From positions 124,001 to 188,000 of the forward strand of contig CAJTXO010000001.1 of the NCBI GenBank assembly GCA_910583555.1: a stretch of 64,000 bases of DNA, read 5' to 3'. Shown in pieces: positions 54,455-63,167 of the stretch (positions are counted from its first letter, which is position 1; each line of letters starts with the position of its first letter). This stretch comes from an uncultured Eubacterium sp. (GTDB taxonomy: Bacteria > Bacillota > Clostridia > Lachnospirales > Lachnospiraceae). Position numbers and translations under genes: made by a program. The notes beneath the pieces are model-generated. The model worked only from the letters and a program-made list of their open reading frames with translations, searched no databases and had not been told where the DNA came from.

Positions 54455-54599
54455 TCTGCTCTCTCCTTTGCTTGATTCGTTCTTTCACTTCCTCAATGGA
54501 GCTTTCCCTTCCCTCCTGCATCGCTTTATATCCCTGTCCCAACAATGAGTATAGTTCCAGTTTTGCCTCATCTTTTTTCTTAGTCTCCGTCATTTCCAT
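54441..54599 (-). CDS. Small antitoxin-like protein (52 residues)
   Basis: Frame MEMTETKKKDEAKLELYS... ending IKQRREQSVYR. Charged, helical, and overlaps the start of the broken toxin by 14 bases, as antitoxins do. The ribosome site (GGTGGTGA) is weak. It would remain as an orphan antitoxin. The stretch 54600-54812 holds nothing recognisable. Confidence 0.5.
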   Translation of the reverse strand: MEMTETKKKDEAKLELYSLLGQGYKAMQEGRESSIEEVKERIKQRREQSVYR

Positions 54600-54812
54600 A
54601 CTATCACCACCATTCTAATATCAATATAACCTATTCACTATTTCACCCTGCTTGTTTTCTAATAGTATAACACAAATCATAGAAATTTCACTATTTTTAT
54701 TGAAAGAATTTTTTCCTTTTTCTGTTGGTCATGTATATTTCACTTTTAACAAACTAAAAATGTTATTCCTACAAGTTAGCAGCAGACGATGCCTTAAGAT
54801 TTAAATGCAAAG

Positions 54813-55060
54813 CGGGGCGAACACCAACAATATCATCGTCGACATACATCCACAGACAACAGCTGCATCAGTATCATTATACCTCTGCACATCAATGTTT
54901 TTATCCGCCAGCAGAAACACGTCATCTCCGTCCACCGACAACACCCGCCACTTGATCGGCTGCTTTTCGTCATTTTTATCCGCTTTACCATCTCCATTTG
55001 TATCCTCCTGCCAGTAATTACCGAACCAGATACTGTCCCAGGTGGTGATTCCTTTTTCTG
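54813..55060 (-). pseudogene. Remnant of a second DGR target gene with variable-repeat end
   Basis: The minus frame from about 55050 reads WDSIWFGNYWQEDTNGDG..., WRVLSVDGDDVFLLADKN..., nearly the N-terminal domain of the DGR target protein. After YNDT it joins, out of frame, the variable-repeat end (54813-54846) whose alternative frame is IVGVRPALHLNL. The middle of the gene is missing. It lacks its 5' end and signal peptide. Confidence 0.75.
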
Positions 55061-55284
55061 TGGCTGGATTTCACCACATTCATAAATTTCACTAATGGTA
55101 TTTTTTTTCAACCGGCAAACCTCTTTTTCATTATTATACTGATCTTTGAATATCTCTGAAAATGATTCATATAGATACTCTTCTTTTTCCGCATCATATT
55201 TTATGTCATAAGAGAACTTTCTTCCCAATACCATAAATGTTACGCCTAACTCACATACTTCACTCTTTGAAAATATATTAGGCA

Positions 55285-55677
55285 TCAAACCATTTTTTTA
55301 TTTAAAACCTTTCGGTTTTCTTCAAAAGCCGGATTAGATGCTATCTGTATCCGTTCTGGTATCGTAGTAGCGGCATTTGCTTTCGCTTTTGCATTTGCAC
55401 CCATAAGACTCTCCCGACTCTCTGATTCCGTATATTCTTCGGGAAGTTCACTCCCAATATAAACACGCTCCGCATTTTCTTCAATCTCATAATAATCCCC
55501 AACATACCCTCTAAGATACTGCTTTACATCATCCCAGTCAATCTGGCGTTTGCCCTTGAAACGAATATCGTTGATCAAGACCAGTTTTTTACCGTCTGCA
55601 CAGGTTATGATATCTATATTCCTGTTTTCTATCATTTCTTCTGTTTCCTTTCTTCTTTTCCACTGATTTGCAGACAT
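55285..55677 (-). CDS. Hypothetical protein, possible mobile-element domain fragment
   Basis: 130 residues. DWDDVKQYLRGYVGDYYEIEENAERVYIGSELPEEYT then AKAKANAATTIPERIQIASNPAFEENR resembles a small domain that in larger mobile-element proteins goes on for another 60 residues; here it stops at NKKMV. A second frame (about 55030-55288, IFSKSEVCELGVTF... YEEYLYESFSEIFKDQY) overlaps its end and may be the broken remainder. Low confidence on identity. Confidence 0.35.
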   Translation of the reverse strand: MSANQWKRRKETEEMIENRNIDIITCADGKKLVLINDIRFKGKRQIDWDDVKQYLRGYVGDYYEIEENAERVYIGSELPEEYTESESRESLMGANAKAKANAATTIPERIQIASNPAFEENRKVLNKKMV

Positions 55678-55856
55678 TAAACCATTTTTTGCACTTCTAG
55701 TAGCAAAACTGATTTCCTTTTCCAGCTTGCGACAAATGCTTTTTACAGTGTTCTAATCTGTGAACATGATCTATCACACATCTTTTGCGTATTCCGTTTG
55801 GAAAGGTCATTTCATGAATAACTTATCTATAGAATTTACATTATTCTTATTGAATC

Positions 55857-55907
55857 TTATATACTGTTAATTCCCACTTCCGCAATTATGTACGCTATAT
55901 CGTGCAT
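55857..55907 (-). pseudogene. Vestigial start of a lost gene
   Basis: A strong AGGAGGAAATAAG site precedes MHDIAYIIAEVGINSI, only 16 codons. A TTGACA box lies upstream (complement of 55966-55971). Otherwise the gap 55678-56014 is AT-rich and shows nothing else. Confidence 0.3.
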
Positions 55908-56014
55908 TCTTATTTCCTCCTGAAATCAAGTATAATTCTTAATATAATAACATAATTTTTCATTGTGTCAAAAAAAAAATTTAGAATAAGTACTTATTTA
56001 ATCGAGATGTAATG

Positions 56015-56584
56015 TCAAATCCGTTGACTATAATAAAAATAAATAATAAAATGGATGATAACGGAAATAGCAATTGATAATAATAGATGATACCATTTCA
56101 AAGCATTAAATAATAATAACGACAATGTTATTATTGATATGGTATTAACTACAATAATAATAAAACTTTTATTTACACGTTGTCTTTTCGAATTTTCATT
56201 ATCAAGAAAAAGATTTCCTAAATCATATGTTTCCTTAAAAACACTGTTGTATTTTGTATCAAAATTTGCAATTAAATATTGTGTAATATAAGAGATTTTA
56301 TTTAAATATCGCTGCGAAACTAAACTTTCAATAACGTACGTACTATAAATTATGATTCCAAGAACAGAAATAATACTTAAGAGCAAAAAAATTAAATATC
56401 TATAATTATTAAAAATATTTTTTATGTTTTCTATAAAGAATCCAATAATTGAAATTGGAATACCAACAAAAATCAAATAATTATTTAATATGTGATTTCT
56501 TTCATCCAATGTTTTTTTGTAATATTCCCAAAAAGTATCATAAGCATGTAATGCGTATTCTATTATATTTTTTTCGTTTGGCAT
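56015..56584 (-). CDS. Four-helix membrane protein, unknown
   Basis: 189 residues, very AT-rich. Helices at about 35-52, 63-85, 140-158 and 164-184, in two pairs separated by a charged stretch. The N-terminus (YALHAYDTFWEYYKKTLDERNHILNNY) is helical and amphipathic, a layout seen in some phage-defence membrane effectors, but no family is recognised. Base composition is unlike its neighbours, suggesting transfer. No partner gene beside it. Confidence 0.5.
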   Translation of the reverse strand: MPNEKNIIEYALHAYDTFWEYYKKTLDERNHILNNYLIFVGIPISIIGFFIENIKNIFNNYRYLIFLLLSIISVLGIIIYSTYVIESLVSQRYLNKISYITQYLIANFDTKYNSVFKETYDLGNLFLDNENSKRQRVNKSFIIIVVNTISIITLSLLLFNALKWYHLLLSIAISVIIHFIIYFYYSQRI

Positions 56585-56690
56585 TTAAAATATACCTCGC
56601 TCTGTTTAGATATTATTTCTATTTTATCAAAAATAAGCATAAAAAACAAATATTTTTCGACTTTTTTTGTGTCTTTTTTCGTCCAAACAG

Positions 56691-56760
56691 CAATACAAAA
56701 ACCGCCTTCCACTGTCCGGATGTTTATACACCATACCGAAAGCAAAAGACGGTTCTTTTA
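56691..56760 (-). terminator. Terminator after the DGR target gene (32-bp repeat, copy 2)
   Basis: On the minus strand AACCGTCTT pairs with AAGGCGGTT (one G-T wobble) and is followed by TTTTTG. The right arm and its flank (56691-56722) recur at 52777-52808 with 30 of 32 identities. Confidence 0.65.
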
Positions 56761-56774
56761 TAAATTTGGATTTC

Positions 56775-59700
56775 CTACTTCTTTATCTTTATTTTCCTCA
56801 CCTTACTCCACGCCCCATATACTTTCTTCGCCCCATTCATCCGGTAAGCGCGGACACGGAAATAATAAGTTTTCTTCTTTTTCAGCTTCTTCACAATAAG
56901 CTTATTTTTCCGACTCAGCTTTTGTTTCTTGTTTTTCCACTTCTTTGATGTACCATAACAAACCTGATACCCGGCCGCTCCCGACACCTTTTTCCATGAA
57001 ACTGTCACATTCTGCTTTTTCTGTTTCAGTTTAACGGCCGATACTTTTCTTATGCTGCCTGCATCCGGAGAAGCTGACGGCTGTATCCCCGGGGCAATGA
57101 TCGGCGGCAGGTATCCCGGAGCAAAAGTCTCCTCTGCTCCCGGAGCAGCCGACGGTTTTACATCGGGTTTGCTGCTCGGTTCTGGTGTCACGCCAGCGTC
57201 AGGCTTCGCGCTCGGTTTCGCACCCGAACCATCATCCGGCTTCACGCTCGGCTTTGCCGTCGAATCACCATCCGGCTTCACGCTCGGTTTCGCACTCGAA
57301 CCGTCATCTGGCTTCACACTCGGCTTTGCCGTCGAACCACCATCCGGCTTCACGCTCGGTTTCACACTCGGCTTGGGTATTAGACCGCCATCCGGCTTCA
57401 CACTCGGCTTTGGTGTCTGGCCATCACCAGGACCTACACTCGGACCCGCACTTGTCTCCGGGGAAGGAGAAACCGTTGGCGTTGGCGGCAGCTGTCCTTC
57501 TTTCTTCTGGATCTGAATACTATTATTCCAAAGTGTATATTCATCCGCCTTCTGGGTTACTTCACAGTGAAGGTAACGTTCCTCCGTCTGCGCATTGACT
57601 GTTGACGACTTCCATGCTTCCGCTATCGAAATGTTTTTTCTCTCTCCCGCCGCCAAACTTTCTATATCTGCACTCTGGAGAACGATTCCTGTCTCATCCC
57701 CATCTTTTATTTCCAACGCGATTTCTTCCGCAGGAACATCCGAAAGATTCGCAACACAGACCGTATCCGCATCTACAGAAGTGATCTCGAGGTCCGCCGC
57801 ATTTGTTTCCAGTTCCAGATTTTCTGTTATCCGGTCATTAGAGGCAAATGGCTCTTCGGCAGACACACTGGCACATATTCCACCCCCCGTCGGTGCTTCG
57901 GGAATAGTTACCGAAAGATGTTTTTCAAGAACCTCTCCCGGTTCCATACTGGCGGAAACAACTTCCTCATGAAGAACATTTCCATCAGCGTCCGATATCG
58001 TGACTTTTACCTCGGTCAATTCTGTTGTTCCCGTATTTACAACACTCACAGCGATATCATTGTCCTCTCCCGGAACAAAACTGAGAATGTCATAGGCGAG
58101 ATCCGTCACCTCTGCCTGATTTCTGGACAAATCTTCCTTTGATTTGAGCACCGTCAGGCCAAAAGGACTTTCCCCTCCCGCTGCAGCATCCACAGATTGC
58201 AGCGTATAGGACAGCAGTAATTCACCATCCGCCTGCCGTAACAGGCTGAAGCCGCCGATATAGCCTCCCTCTGCCGTAACGGCCACCAGTCTTCCGGAAA
58301 TCACCGTTTCCTTTTTATAAATCTCACTCTTAAAATTATCCTGCTCCGTCCAGTACACCGTATCATCCAACACTCTGTAAGTGGTTGTGCAGGCAGTTCC
58401 TAATGATACCGCGGATTCATTTTCCCAGCGGTACAGCATACCGTCCGAACGGAAATACATCTGACCGTCAAAAATCTTTACGCTGTCAACTTTTCCTGTC
58501 AAAGTATCACAGGAAGTCCCATCTATATATAATGTACCATTCTTTATGTAAGCAAGTCTGACCGTTCCATCCACTTCCCACATGCAGAACTCCTGAACCG
58601 TGCCTGTTACCGGGCGGACCTCACTCTTTTCCTCCCAGCCTGTACTGTCGAGGCTGCTCTTATAAAATGCGGTGTCCCCGCTGGTTAGCAACACATCTCC
58701 CCCGCTGTTTTCTGCCCAAACCGCCATGAGGGATGTCTCACCTGCCACAAAATCATATCCATATTTCCATGCTGACTCTTTTCCAGATACTTCCCCCAGA
58801 CAGACCGGCGTCTCAAAGCAGTCAAGATCCGCGTCAAATGACGCCGCATACAGATCCATGCAGTTCAGGATCTCATCCTCTGCCATCTGTTCCGTCACTG
58901 GCTGCCGGCTGTTTTCGTAAAGTACATATGCCGTTCCGTCATAGACACATAATTTCCCGGCTGTGTCAAGATTTGTATTGGTATTTACCGGTTTTCCGCT
59001 GCTCCATGAGCCGTCTTCATACAGACGATACATCAATTTGGCCTGTCCCTCCGCCTGCAGCACGGTGTCGTCCAGATACGTCATCAGAATCCTGCCATCC
59101 GGAAGCTGCACCATCTCTGGTTTGGCATTTTCATAGACGAGAGACTGTTCTGTTCCGTCCACAGCACCGGAAGCATAGCGTTTGATCTCATCGACTTTCT
59201 GTATGGCTGGGGCATCGCTCCGCTCATACTCCATCGCAAGCTTTCGCTTTTCCACCTTTCCCAGTTCCGGATAGAGTTCTATTTTGGGGAAGTCAAAATC
59301 ATATCCCCCGCTTAACCCCGGTATGACCGTATCCACTTTCACGAACAATTTTCCTGTCAGCCACGCACTGACGCTTTCTTCAAAAGATTTCCACGGAATC
59401 TGGACTTTCCCGCCGATTTCTCCTTCAATACCGCCTTTGACATCCACAACCACCGCATCTGCCCCCAGCGCAATGCTCGGTTTGATGGCAAGTCCTAATT
59501 CTCCCTGAACCTGGATCGTCTTTGTATTTTCAGTCGTGAGGGAAAGTTTCCCGTCGACGGAACCGCCCACGCCAAACTCCGAGTACACGATCCACCAAAG
59601 TGGCGTCTTCACCTTTCCGGAAGCTTCTAATCCCGCCATGATACCGCCCTCGATCAACCGGACCGGTTTGCCGTTCTCATCTAACTCCAGTTTGATATAA

Positions 59701-61118
59701 CCGGCAGAGTTTCCGCTGACCTTAAACGCCGCCTCACCGTCGATCTTCTTTAATTTACCCCGGAGTTTTGAAAAACGGTTCCAGAGTTTCGTCGTGTCAA
59801 CTTTTCCGCCGCAGGCTTTTACCAGCGACTTGACTTCCTGATAGGATTCCCGCCAGTAAGTATCGTCGGGGTCAGCTTTTACGGATGCATCCGCGCCTCC
59901 TTCTAGTCCCAGAAGCACCTCGGCGGTATGGTTTTTGTGGTCGATGTTGATCTGCGTATTGTTGAATACCGGAAGGGACATCCCGATTTTGGTCTGGAAC
60001 AGATTGAAACTGTTTCCTGCAATATTTATTTCCGGTCCTTTTAATTCGGCACTTCCCAGATCATTAAAGTCCGGAAGGGCAGCGGTGATGTTTTCTGCCG
60101 CCTGAACTTCCGGTGATTTGGGCGTGGCCGTGGGACGCGGGCACCAGGAAAAAGTTGGCTCTTCCGAGATTCCGGGACGCGGGGTTGCCTCCTCGCTTGC
60201 TCCCCCTTCCGAGGTAACTGTACCGGCGTATGACCAGCTTGAGGTAGATGATAGATTCAAATGCAAAGCGGGGCGAACACCAACACTACTACCGTCGACA
60301 CTGCTGCCACCCCGGCTCACGCTGCCAAGGTTACCCACGTTGGCGGCACTGTTACTACCGCGGCCCGGCGACCGCAGCCACCACAAGCCATTTCCTGCGT
60401 ACTCTGTAGATGAATTTGTATATGCTCCCTGCGCTTTTGCATATCCCGTATTTTTTGCCCTTCGACTTTCATCATACTTACTGTAATCTGAGGAAAACCC
60501 ATATACTGGATTCATCACCTCATCCAAAGACAATAAAAACACCATATCTGACGTATCATTACCGCCTTCTGTATCATAATAAGTATTATCATCATTCACT
60601 ACATTTGTCGTCCGTATTGCCAACCTCTCTCCTGCTGAAAACGCATTAATAAGGAAGTTATTGCTACTACTATAATCCTTCCCCTCTTTATTTTCCCCAG
60701 CTCCATAACCATTCAGCCAGCTCCTCATCGTACAAGTCTCCCACGTAACACTTGTATATGTATCATTGTACTCTTGACAGTCCAGATTTTTATCCGCCAC
60801 TAAAAACGCGTCATCCCCATTTACTGACAACACCCGCCATTTGATCGGCTTCTTGGCATCACTCTTATCAGCCTTCCCATCCCCATTCGTGTCCTCCTGC
60901 CAGTAATTCCCGAACCATACGCAGTCCCACGTCACAACTCCGTCACTGTCCGTCCTCGGGTTATTTAAGCTATACCCTGCCCGTGCCGTTTTTCCCGCTG
61001 AAACGGACGCCTCCGCTTTCCCTGTGATCGGACTTCCCATCGGCAGTATGCCAAACAGAAGTGCCGCGATGACTAATAACGCTACTTTTCGTTTCATCCT
61101 CTTTCCGGTTCCTTTCAT
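56775..61118 (-). CDS. DGR target: 1447-residue secreted variable protein
   Basis: Signal peptide at about 8-35 (MKRKVALLVIAALLFG within it). The N-terminal domain (about 50-290) is DUF6273-like, a C-type-lectin/sulfatase-modifier-like fold: WDCVWFGNYWQEDTNGDG, WRVLSVNGDDAFLVADK, then LWWLRSPGRGSNSAANVG..., ending SVGVRPALHLNLS. The variable repeat encodes about residues 245-283. Behind it come a Pro linker, a long beta-rich region with propeller-like strands, a CARDB-like part (TELTEVKVTISDADG), five or more KPSVKPDGG repeats (about 1229-1329) and a fibronectin-III-like lysine-rich end. No sortase motif. ATG 61118 is preferred (AAAGGA upstream; GGAGG further up). It follows the reverse transcriptase gene by 37 bases. 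Role inferred: surface binder whose binding loop is diversified. Confidence 0.85.
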   Translation of the reverse strand: MKGTGKRMKRKVALLVIAALLFGILPMGSPITGKAEASVSAGKTARAGYSLNNPRTDSDGVVTWDCVWFGNYWQEDTNGDGKADKSDAKKPIKWRVLSVNGDDAFLVADKNLDCQEYNDTYTSVTWETCTMRSWLNGYGAGENKEGKDYSSSNNFLINAFSAGERLAIRTTNVVNDDNTYYDTEGGNDTSDMVFLLSLDEVMNPVYGFSSDYSKYDESRRAKNTGYAKAQGAYTNSSTEYAGNGLWWLRSPGRGSNSAANVGNLGSVSRGGSSVDGSSVGVRPALHLNLSSTSSWSYAGTVTSEGGASEEATPRPGISEEPTFSWCPRPTATPKSPEVQAAENITAALPDFNDLGSAELKGPEINIAGNSFNLFQTKIGMSLPVFNNTQINIDHKNHTAEVLLGLEGGADASVKADPDDTYWRESYQEVKSLVKACGGKVDTTKLWNRFSKLRGKLKKIDGEAAFKVSGNSAGYIKLELDENGKPVRLIEGGIMAGLEASGKVKTPLWWIVYSEFGVGGSVDGKLSLTTENTKTIQVQGELGLAIKPSIALGADAVVVDVKGGIEGEIGGKVQIPWKSFEESVSAWLTGKLFVKVDTVIPGLSGGYDFDFPKIELYPELGKVEKRKLAMEYERSDAPAIQKVDEIKRYASGAVDGTEQSLVYENAKPEMVQLPDGRILMTYLDDTVLQAEGQAKLMYRLYEDGSWSSGKPVNTNTNLDTAGKLCVYDGTAYVLYENSRQPVTEQMAEDEILNCMDLYAASFDADLDCFETPVCLGEVSGKESAWKYGYDFVAGETSLMAVWAENSGGDVLLTSGDTAFYKSSLDSTGWEEKSEVRPVTGTVQEFCMWEVDGTVRLAYIKNGTLYIDGTSCDTLTGKVDSVKIFDGQMYFRSDGMLYRWENESAVSLGTACTTTYRVLDDTVYWTEQDNFKSEIYKKETVISGRLVAVTAEGGYIGGFSLLRQADGELLLSYTLQSVDAAAGGESPFGLTVLKSKEDLSRNQAEVTDLAYDILSFVPGEDNDIAVSVVNTGTTELTEVKVTISDADGNVLHEEVVSASMEPGEVLEKHLSVTIPEAPTGGGICASVSAEEPFASNDRITENLELETNAADLEITSVDADTVCVANLSDVPAEEIALEIKDGDETGIVLQSADIESLAAGERKNISIAEAWKSSTVNAQTEERYLHCEVTQKADEYTLWNNSIQIQKKEGQLPPTPTVSPSPETSAGPSVGPGDGQTPKPSVKPDGGLIPKPSVKPSVKPDGGSTAKPSVKPDDGSSAKPSVKPDGDSTAKPSVKPDDGSGAKPSAKPDAGVTPEPSSKPDVKPSAAPGAEETFAPGYLPPIIAPGIQPSASPDAGSIRKVSAVKLKQKKQNVTVSWKKVSGAAGYQVCYGTSKKWKNKKQKLSRKNKLIVKKLKKKKTYYFRVRAYRMNGAKKVYGAWSKVRKIKIKK
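57130..57430 (-). repeat. 36-bp coding repeats in the target protein's stalk
   Basis: Roughly five to seven units of Lys-Pro-Ser-Val-Lys-Pro-Asp-Gly/Asp-Gly/Asp-Ser-x-Ala. They should form an extended, wall-spanning stalk. Copies are close, so length polymorphism is likely. Confidence 0.85.
60269..60386 (-). repeat. DGR variable repeat (VR)
   Basis: 118 bp, same length as the template at 62538-62655 with no gap. 18 differences, all at positions where the sense strand of the template is A: 15 A-to-G, 2 A-to-C, 1 A-to-T. Thus 18 of 33 template adenines are changed and no other base. It encodes WWLRSPGRGSNSAANVGNL and the following 20 residues, where the template would encode mostly Asn. Confidence 0.97.
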
Positions 61119-61155
61119 ATTAATCCTTTGCCTCCTTATTTTTCGAAACAAAATG

Positions 61156-62202
61156 TTAATCCTGTTTCTTCCTAATTAAAACAAATTGATTCCACACATT
61201 TTTTTGCAGCCGGTACGTATGCCCGTGCTTCAAATGCCCCTTAAAACTTGCCACGCTCTGCCCGATCGCCCCCAGTTCGATCTTGCCATCCGCGAACGCC
61301 CGCCGGTAATGCCGAAGTTTGCGCTTCAACCGTTTCTTCCCCGACTGGCGTAGCGTTCGGATCACCTTCCCCGTCTCCGTCAGGTAAAAATGAAACCCGA
61401 GGTAATCCACCCCCTGCCGGATCGCGTGGATCTGCGTCTTTTCATTAAACGCCAGCTTCAGCTCCCCTTCCAGATGCTCCCGCATCTGTGCCAGACATTC
61501 CTGCAGATACTCCTTGCTCGGATGGATCAGGATCATATCATCCATATATCTGGAATAATAGCGGATCCTCAGCTTTTCCTTCACCAGCCGGTCCAGACTG
61601 TCCAGATAATAAAGCGCGAACCACTGACTCGTCTGGTTCCCCATCGGCAGGCCTTTCCCCTCTTCGTATTCATAACTGCCGATGATCTTATCCAACAGCC
61701 ACTTTACATCGTCAGGCAGATCCATACGCCGAACCTTCTGCCCGAGCACCTCGTGGTCGATCGAGTTAAAGTATTTCCTCACATCGCATTTGAGTATGTA
61801 TCCATTGGAACCATTGCTCCTATAATATTTTCTCAAAAAACAGGTCAGTCTGTCAAGGGCAAAATGCGTTCCTTTTCCTTTCCGGCACGCACTATTGTCA
61901 TAAATGAGATGTCGTTCCAAATACGGCCCGAGCACGTTATCACAGAGGCTGTGCTGCACGATGCGGTCGCCGTACGACAACGCCTGTATTTCCCTTTCTT
62001 TCGGATCAAAGATCCGGAACTTCCGGTATCCCCGGATCTGATAGGTATGCCGCTCCAGATGGAATCGCAGTTTTTCCAGATTTTCCGTGAGGCGCATCTC
62101 ATACAGGATCACTTCCCTCGTCGCCTGTTTACCCAGTCTGGCCTTTTTATGCGCCTGATACAGACTCTCATAGTTGCTGATCTTCTCATATTCACTACTC
62201 AT
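61156..62202 (-). CDS. DGR reverse transcriptase
   Basis: 348 residues. RT palm motifs: KCDVRKYFNSIDH (first Asp), GLPMGNQTSQWFALYYLD, where the TSQ is the mark of DGR enzymes instead of the retroviral QGxP, and RYSRYMDDM with the catalytic YMDD. It copies the template RNA with errors at adenines and directs the cDNA into the target gene. The start is ATG 62202 with a weak site; an in-frame TTG at 62238 is the alternative. The template repeat lies 335 bases upstream and the target gene directly downstream. Confidence 0.93.
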   Translation of the reverse strand: MSSEYEKISNYESLYQAHKKARLGKQATREVILYEMRLTENLEKLRFHLERHTYQIRGYRKFRIFDPKEREIQALSYGDRIVQHSLCDNVLGPYLERHLIYDNSACRKGKGTHFALDRLTCFLRKYYRSNGSNGYILKCDVRKYFNSIDHEVLGQKVRRMDLPDDVKWLLDKIIGSYEYEEGKGLPMGNQTSQWFALYYLDSLDRLVKEKLRIRYYSRYMDDMILIHPSKEYLQECLAQMREHLEGELKLAFNEKTQIHAIRQGVDYLGFHFYLTETGKVIRTLRQSGKKRLKRKLRHYRRAFADGKIELGAIGQSVASFKGHLKHGHTYRLQKNVWNQFVLIRKKQD

Positions 62203-62537
62203 ACGCGACAAACCTCGTTTCTTCCTGCGAATCTGCAAATCCGGTGATGTTCAAAAAACTCCAGCAAAACCGGATCAGAAGACTGTCAGGGGGAACGCTT
62301 TCTTACATCCGGATCAAAGATCCGGAATTTCCTGTCACATTCCCCAAAAGCACGGAAAAGAATTACATCCGTCCCCCACTTCTGACAGCATGTATTTTCC
62401 CAATCGCATTCTGGATCTTATCTAAAAAATATGTTCCAGAATTAAATTCTTTTGGGATGGAATCTGGTTCCTTTGCATGGAAGCACGGATCCGTTCTTCT
62501 TAGAACAGGATTTCAGGCTATGTTCGTTCATGCAGAT

Positions 62538-62655
62538 CGGGGCGAACACCAACACTATTATTGTTGACATTGTTGCCATTCCGGTTCACGCTGCCATTGT
62601 TATTCACGTTGGCGGCATTGTTACTATTGTTGCCCGGCGACCGCAGCCACCACAA
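62538..62655 (-). repeat. DGR template repeat (TR)
   Basis: 118 bp between avd and the reverse transcriptase, transcribed on the minus strand. The sense strand is rich in AAC and AAT codons inside an otherwise GC-rich frame of conserved bases. Its 3' end (GTTCGCCCCG) is shared with the variable repeat, but the flank then differs (template GATCTGCATG, target GCTTTGCATT), as expected for the IMH*/IMH pair. Confidence 0.97.
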
Positions 62656-62664
62656 CCAGATCCC

Positions 62665-62703
62665 AAGGATAAGATCCAAGGATAAAATCCCAGGATAAAA
62701 CTC
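62665..62703. repeat. Three 13-bp tandem repeats between avd and TR
   Basis: AAGGATAAGATCC, AAGGATAAAATCC and CAGGATAAAACTC lie directly 5' of the template on the sense strand. They may fold or mark part of the template RNA. Confidence 0.7.
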
Positions 62704-62712
62704 AGATGGATT

Positions 62713-63105
62713 TTATTTTCTTCTGTTTTCGTCGCTCTTCATCCACGCGTATAAAAGCCGCTGTGTCTCGACGATCTTCATGGAAATATGCGACTGCTGT
62801 TTCGGCAGGATGCACTGTGCTTCCCTGGCGATCATGCTCATGTAGGCGAGCAGGCGCAGTTCCGTCATCGCCTCCTGCTGGAGCGACAGCCGTACCGCAA
62901 ACTGTTCCTCTGCCTTTTCCCCGCCGACAAACTGCTCGTTCGCTTTGAATAAATGCTCGATCACAGACAGAGAATAATTCTGGAGCCTGCTCACGAGGGT
63001 AAAACGAAATTTTTTGGGAGACTTGTCCGTGATGACTAATATATACTGGCATAGTTCCTTTGCCCTCGTAATAACCGTGAGTTCACTTTCTCCGTTCCGC
63101 GCCAT
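62713..63105 (-). CDS. avd: DGR accessory variability determinant (Avd)
   Basis: 130 residues, four-helix bundle. AKELCQYILVITDKSPKKFRFTLVSRLQNYSL is the Avd/S23-like signature, followed by IEHLFKANEQF and a second helix pair with LRLLAYMSMIAREAQCI. Avd forms a basic barrel that binds the RT and template RNA. ATG 63105 with GAGGGG is preferred over the in-frame ATG 63141. First gene of the DGR unit. Confidence 0.9.
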   Translation of the reverse strand: MARNGESELTVITRAKELCQYILVITDKSPKKFRFTLVSRLQNYSLSVIEHLFKANEQFVGGEKAEEQFAVRLSLQQEAMTELRLLAYMSMIAREAQCILPKQQSHISMKIVETQRLLYAWMKSDENRRK

Positions 63106-63167
63106 CTTCCCCTCGCATTCTGCCGAATGAACGGCCTGCATCTGCCTTTTTTTCGGACTACCACTAC

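Noticed and set aside
54833..55060. The C-terminal half of a 151-codon minus frame
   Set aside because: It reads the second DGR target remnant out of frame, giving Cys/Arg-rich nonsense; only the part above 55060 could be protein.
57185..57598. Plus-strand frames with His/Arg/Ser repeats
   Set aside because: They are antisense images of the KPSVKPDGG stalk repeats of the DGR target gene.
61156..62202. Group II intron or retron reverse transcriptase
   Set aside because: The enzyme lacks maturase/thumb-X and HNH parts, has the DGR-type TSQ motif, and a matching TR/VR pair and Avd are present.
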